Assembly (NCBI RefSeq): GCF_904842695.1
Contig: NZ_CAJGWQ010000003.1
Coordinates: 112,855 to 176,854, forward strand
Source of the DNA: Gulosibacter hominis
GTDB lineage: Bacteria; Actinomycetota; Actinomycetes; Actinomycetales; Microbacteriaceae
DNA: 64,000 bases
Direction of reading: 5' to 3'
Shown: in pieces, positions 62,251 through 64,000 of the stretch
How the letters are laid out: each line of letters begins with the position of its first letter
Position numbering within the stretch: the stretch's first letter is position 1
Notes under the pieces: model-generated
Databases searched by the model: none
Told to the model about the DNA's origin: nothing
Seen by the model: only the letters and a program-made list of their open reading frames with translations
Made by a program: the position numbers and the translations under genes

Positions 62251-62584
62251 CGTAGTCCTTTCGTTGTTCGTCTACCTGCCAGATCGGCTCTTGTGCGTAG
62301 ATGCGCCGTTTTGAGTTCCATTGGTGCGCGAGCACATAGCCCGCGTATTTTTCAAACGGGAGCCCGCGTGGGCGTACCCAACCAAATGCCCCAAACGGAA
62401 CGGCGATGAGTGCCGCCAGCCACTGGCCGAGGTCTTTCATATCGAGTACGTAAAAGATTGCGAAAACACCGCCGCCGAGCACCAGAGCGCATATGGCACA
62501 GGCGAGTTGTCGCCAGCTCATGCCCATCATGACCTTGGCCTGGTAGTCGGTGATTTCTTTGTAAACCTTGACTTCGAGTGCCAT
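62192..62584 (-). CDS. PrgI family membrane protein
   Basis: A 130-residue protein with a hydrophilic N-terminus (VKVYKEITDYQAKVMMGMSW), two close membrane helices (28-48 and 52-70) and a cytosolic tail (RPRGLPFEKYAGYVLAHQWN). PrgI proteins sit beside VirB4 genes in Gram-positive type IV systems and are taken as the VirB3 counterpart. ATG at 62584 is the family start; the frame stays open well upstream without family sequence. It overlaps the VirB4 gene and begins two bases after the VirB6-like stop. Confidence 0.85.
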   Translation of the reverse strand: MALEVKVYKEITDYQAKVMMGMSWRQLACAICALVLGGGVFAIFYVLDMKDLGQWLAALIAVPFGAFGWVRPRGLPFEKYAGYVLAHQWNSKRRIYAQEPIWQVDEQRKDYGVPVQSTRRNRNEVVECGR

Positions 62585-62586
62585 GA

Positions 62587-63456
62587 CTAACCTGCCTGTC
62601 CCACGATTGATTTCGCGAGCTTGCTCGACCCGATGACGACAAAAATCATGAGGATCGCTGCCAGCGATACGGGCAAGACTGCTTTCAATGCCCAGCCCGT
62701 CACGGTCATCCCCATTGGGCCGATTTCTTGTGGGTCGGGGAATACTGCAAAGCCGCCGTATTGAATCATCAGCTGGTACAGGTAGATGCCGAGTATGAGC
62801 GTGGCACCCTGCAGCGAGACGGAACCGTAGGCGCGCAGGTATCCCACCGCAATACTTTTTGTTTCTGGATGCGCGGCGAAAGCGATCGGCAGCGTCGCGA
62901 ATGCGGTGAGTGCGTAGATTTCGATGAATCGGAAGATGACCACTGCCTGGGCGACGATTACCGCGAGCCACGAGATGATGAACGGCAGCGCCAAAATAAT
63001 CAGCACCGGGATAGCGTTCAGCATGTTCAGGTGGGGTTTGATCTGATCGCCGAGCTTGCCTGACGCCGTGGTCTCCGGGGTGGATGCGGATGCCGCAACG
63101 CCCTGGCTGATGGTTTCGGTGACGCCGCTGATTGCCTGCAAAATCTGCGGTGCGTATTGCACTGCCACGATGAGCAGCACGAATTTGAACATCGTGCCGG
63201 CGATGATGCGCACGCCGATCTGGCCGTCGCCCTCAAATTTGGAGGCGTTGCGGGCGAGTTCGACCACAAGCATGAGCGAGAGGATGACGGAGGCGACCGG
63301 ACGAACAACGGTGTCGGCAATTTGTCGCATCGCCTCGTAGGCGACCGGGCTGGCTTCGGAGATTGGCGTCATGGCACCCTGGCCGATTTGGCCGAGGTGG
63401 TAACCGCCAACGGCGTTGAGCAGCTCAACGACGATGGAAATGATTGGGTTGTCCAT
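62587..63456 (-). CDS. VirB6/TrbL-like polytopic membrane protein
   Basis: A 289-residue membrane protein with about six helices (for example VLIILALPFIISWLAVIVAQ and FATLPIAFAAH, then TGWALKAVLPVSLAAILMIF). The order pilin, TrbL-like, PrgI, VirB4 is the standard Gram-positive type IV order and supports a VirB6-type channel role. A hydrophilic Thr/Ser/Gly loop (ASASTPETTASGKLGDQ) should face outside. The start is ATG at 63456. Confidence 0.8.
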   Translation of the reverse strand: MDNPIISIVVELLNAVGGYHLGQIGQGAMTPISEASPVAYEAMRQIADTVVRPVASVILSLMLVVELARNASKFEGDGQIGVRIIAGTMFKFVLLIVAVQYAPQILQAISGVTETISQGVAASASTPETTASGKLGDQIKPHLNMLNAIPVLIILALPFIISWLAVIVAQAVVIFRFIEIYALTAFATLPIAFAAHPETKSIAVGYLRAYGSVSLQGATLILGIYLYQLMIQYGGFAVFPDPQEIGPMGMTVTGWALKAVLPVSLAAILMIFVVIGSSKLAKSIVGQAG

Positions 63457-63522
63457 GGAAACGCCTCTTCGCTCGAGAACTTTGGCGGGGATGCACCCGC
63501 CCTGCCGAGAACGCCGAAAGCG

Positions 63523-63726
63523 TTAGACGGTGACTTGGCTGAACAGCTGCGCTGCGGCGATGATGAGGCCACCACCGACGGTCTGCCAAACGCCCGACTG
63601 CGTTTGCGGTCCGTTCTGGTCTTTCAGACCACCGGCGAGCGTGATAACACCCCAGACGGCCCACAGACCGCCACCGATGGTGGCAAAGGTGACAAACAGG
63701 CCCAGCAGAGTGTTGAGCATCTCCAT
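63523..63726 (-). CDS. VirB2-like small membrane protein (pilin candidate)
   Basis: A 67-residue protein with two hydrophobic helices (LLGLFVTFATIGGGLWAVWG and TVGGGLIIAAAQLFSQV) joined by a short polar loop (LKDQNGPQTQSG). This is the size and layout of VirB2-like subunits and the Maff2 family in Gram-positive type IV loci. There is no signal peptide distinct from helix one. ATG at 63726 has AGGAAGGG before it. It begins 24 bases after the stop of the sortase-substrate gene. Confidence 0.75.
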   Translation of the reverse strand: MEMLNTLLGLFVTFATIGGGLWAVWGVITLAGGLKDQNGPQTQSGVWQTVGGGLIIAAAQLFSQVTV

Positions 63727-63750
63727 ATTGAAATAAACCCTTCCTAGCGT

Positions 63751-64000
63751 TTAGGCGTTGATGCGGCGGCGGGTGTTCACGACGGTGAGTGTCATACCTG
63801 CGGCGAGCAGGGCGCCGGCGGCGCCGCCGATCAGCAGCATCGAGTCGTCAGCACCGGTTTCGGCGAGTTTGGGCTGGGCGCTGGTGTCAGCAGCAGCATC
63901 CTGCGAGTCGTTCGACTGCGCCGCGGTGTCGTTTTGCGTTTCGTCCGCGGTGTCGGTTTCGATCGCGGGTTCCTCAGCTACCGGCGGGGTGGCGGGGGCG
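63751..64000 (-). CDS. sortase-anchored surface protein, 3' part (cut by window end)
   Basis: The last 82 residues of a protein whose start lies beyond base 64000. It reads PKLAETGADDS, then the helix MLLIGGAAGALLAAGMTLTV, then the basic tail NTRRRINA: a complete cell-wall sorting signal. The motif is LAETG rather than LPxTG; LAxTG is typical of class E sortase substrates in actinobacteria. An acidic, Thr/Ala-rich stalk precedes it. As first visible gene of the minus block, it may be an adhesin or contact protein of the secretion machine. The stop is TAA at 63751-63753. Confidence 0.8.
   Translation of the reverse strand, partial: APATPPVAEEPAIETDTADETQNDTAAQSNDSQDAAADTSAQPKLAETGADDSMLLIGGAAGALLAAGMTLTVVNTRRRINA

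Larger units (their letters stand above)
48758..64000. mobile_element. type IV secretion / conjugation-like locus (continues past the window)
   Basis: Thirteen genes in two convergent blocks encode a VirD4/TraG coupling ATPase, a VirB4 ATPase, a VirB6/TrbL-like protein, a PrgI family protein, a VirB2-like small membrane protein and a VirB1-like wall hydrolase. That is a near-complete Gram-positive type IV machine. Accessory proteins are an AAA ATPase, a repeat-bearing mosaic protein, an RCC1 protein and a sortase substrate. No relaxase, integrase, single-strand-binding protein or attachment site is seen within the window. It could be an integrative conjugative element, a decayed one, or a protein-exporting system. 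Confidence 0.65.

Overview
The window is GC-rich chromosomal DNA from a Gram-positive actinobacterium. RpoB, RpoC and the ribosomal proteins are typical of Actinomycetota. Several genes start with GTG or TTG, Asp-Ala is often written GATGCG, and a meso-diaminopimelate dehydrogenase and a LAETG sorting signal are present. The overall style suggests Microbacteriaceae or a close relative; this placement is inference from gene content, not from a tree.

Positions 1-2394 hold the 3' end of ddh, a convergent DUF368 lipid-carrier transporter and a metallo-beta-lactamase-fold hydrolase. Positions 2686-30118 hold the transcription/translation superregion. It runs rpoB-rpoC, an unknown membrane protein, rpsL-rpsG-fusA-tuf, a short interlude (unknown membrane protein, YbjQ family protein, Rv0909-like small protein, and a PLP decarboxylase on the other strand), then the S10 and spc operons from rpsJ to rplO. 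Strong hairpin terminators follow rpoC, tuf and rplO. No rpsN/rpsZ lies between rplE and rpsH; a 13-bp perfect hairpin sits there instead.

In many bacteria rplO is followed directly by secY and adk. Here the two are separated by about 12.5 kb (30.1-42.6 kb) holding one co-directional, tightly coupled gene set: ABC exporter (ATPase, permease), malonyltransferase, ketoreductase, acyl carrier protein, dehydratase, a GNAT fused to a large unknown domain, a glycosyltransferase-like protein, a GcvT-like folate-binding protein, a single polypeptide that fuses an active ketosynthase to a catalytically dead chain-length-factor-like ketosynthase, and a divergent phosphopantetheinyl transferase. With KS, KR, DH and ACP but no enoyl reductase, it looks like a self-contained reducing type II polyketide/fatty-acid system that would make an unsaturated (polyene-like) acyl chain, modify it and export it. 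secY-adk resume after it and end at a terminator.

Positions 44833-48390 (minus strand) hold a zinc alcohol dehydrogenase and a glutarate-degradation pair: a class III CoA-transferase and glutaryl-CoA dehydrogenase.

Positions 48758-64000 hold a type IV secretion/conjugation-like locus in two convergent halves. The plus half encodes an AAA ATPase, a 961-residue mosaic protein with nine perfect 33-bp repeats, two unknown proteins and a VirD4/TraG coupling ATPase. The minus half, read from the right edge, encodes an LAETG-anchored surface protein (cut by the window end), a VirB2-like small membrane protein, a VirB6/TrbL-like channel protein, a PrgI family protein, a VirB4 ATPase, a CHAP plus lytic-transglycosylase wall hydrolase with a long Ala/Thr tract, a small bitopic protein and an RCC1-repeat membrane protein. 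I see no relaxase, integrase or tRNA junction in the window, so whether it moves DNA or secretes protein is open.
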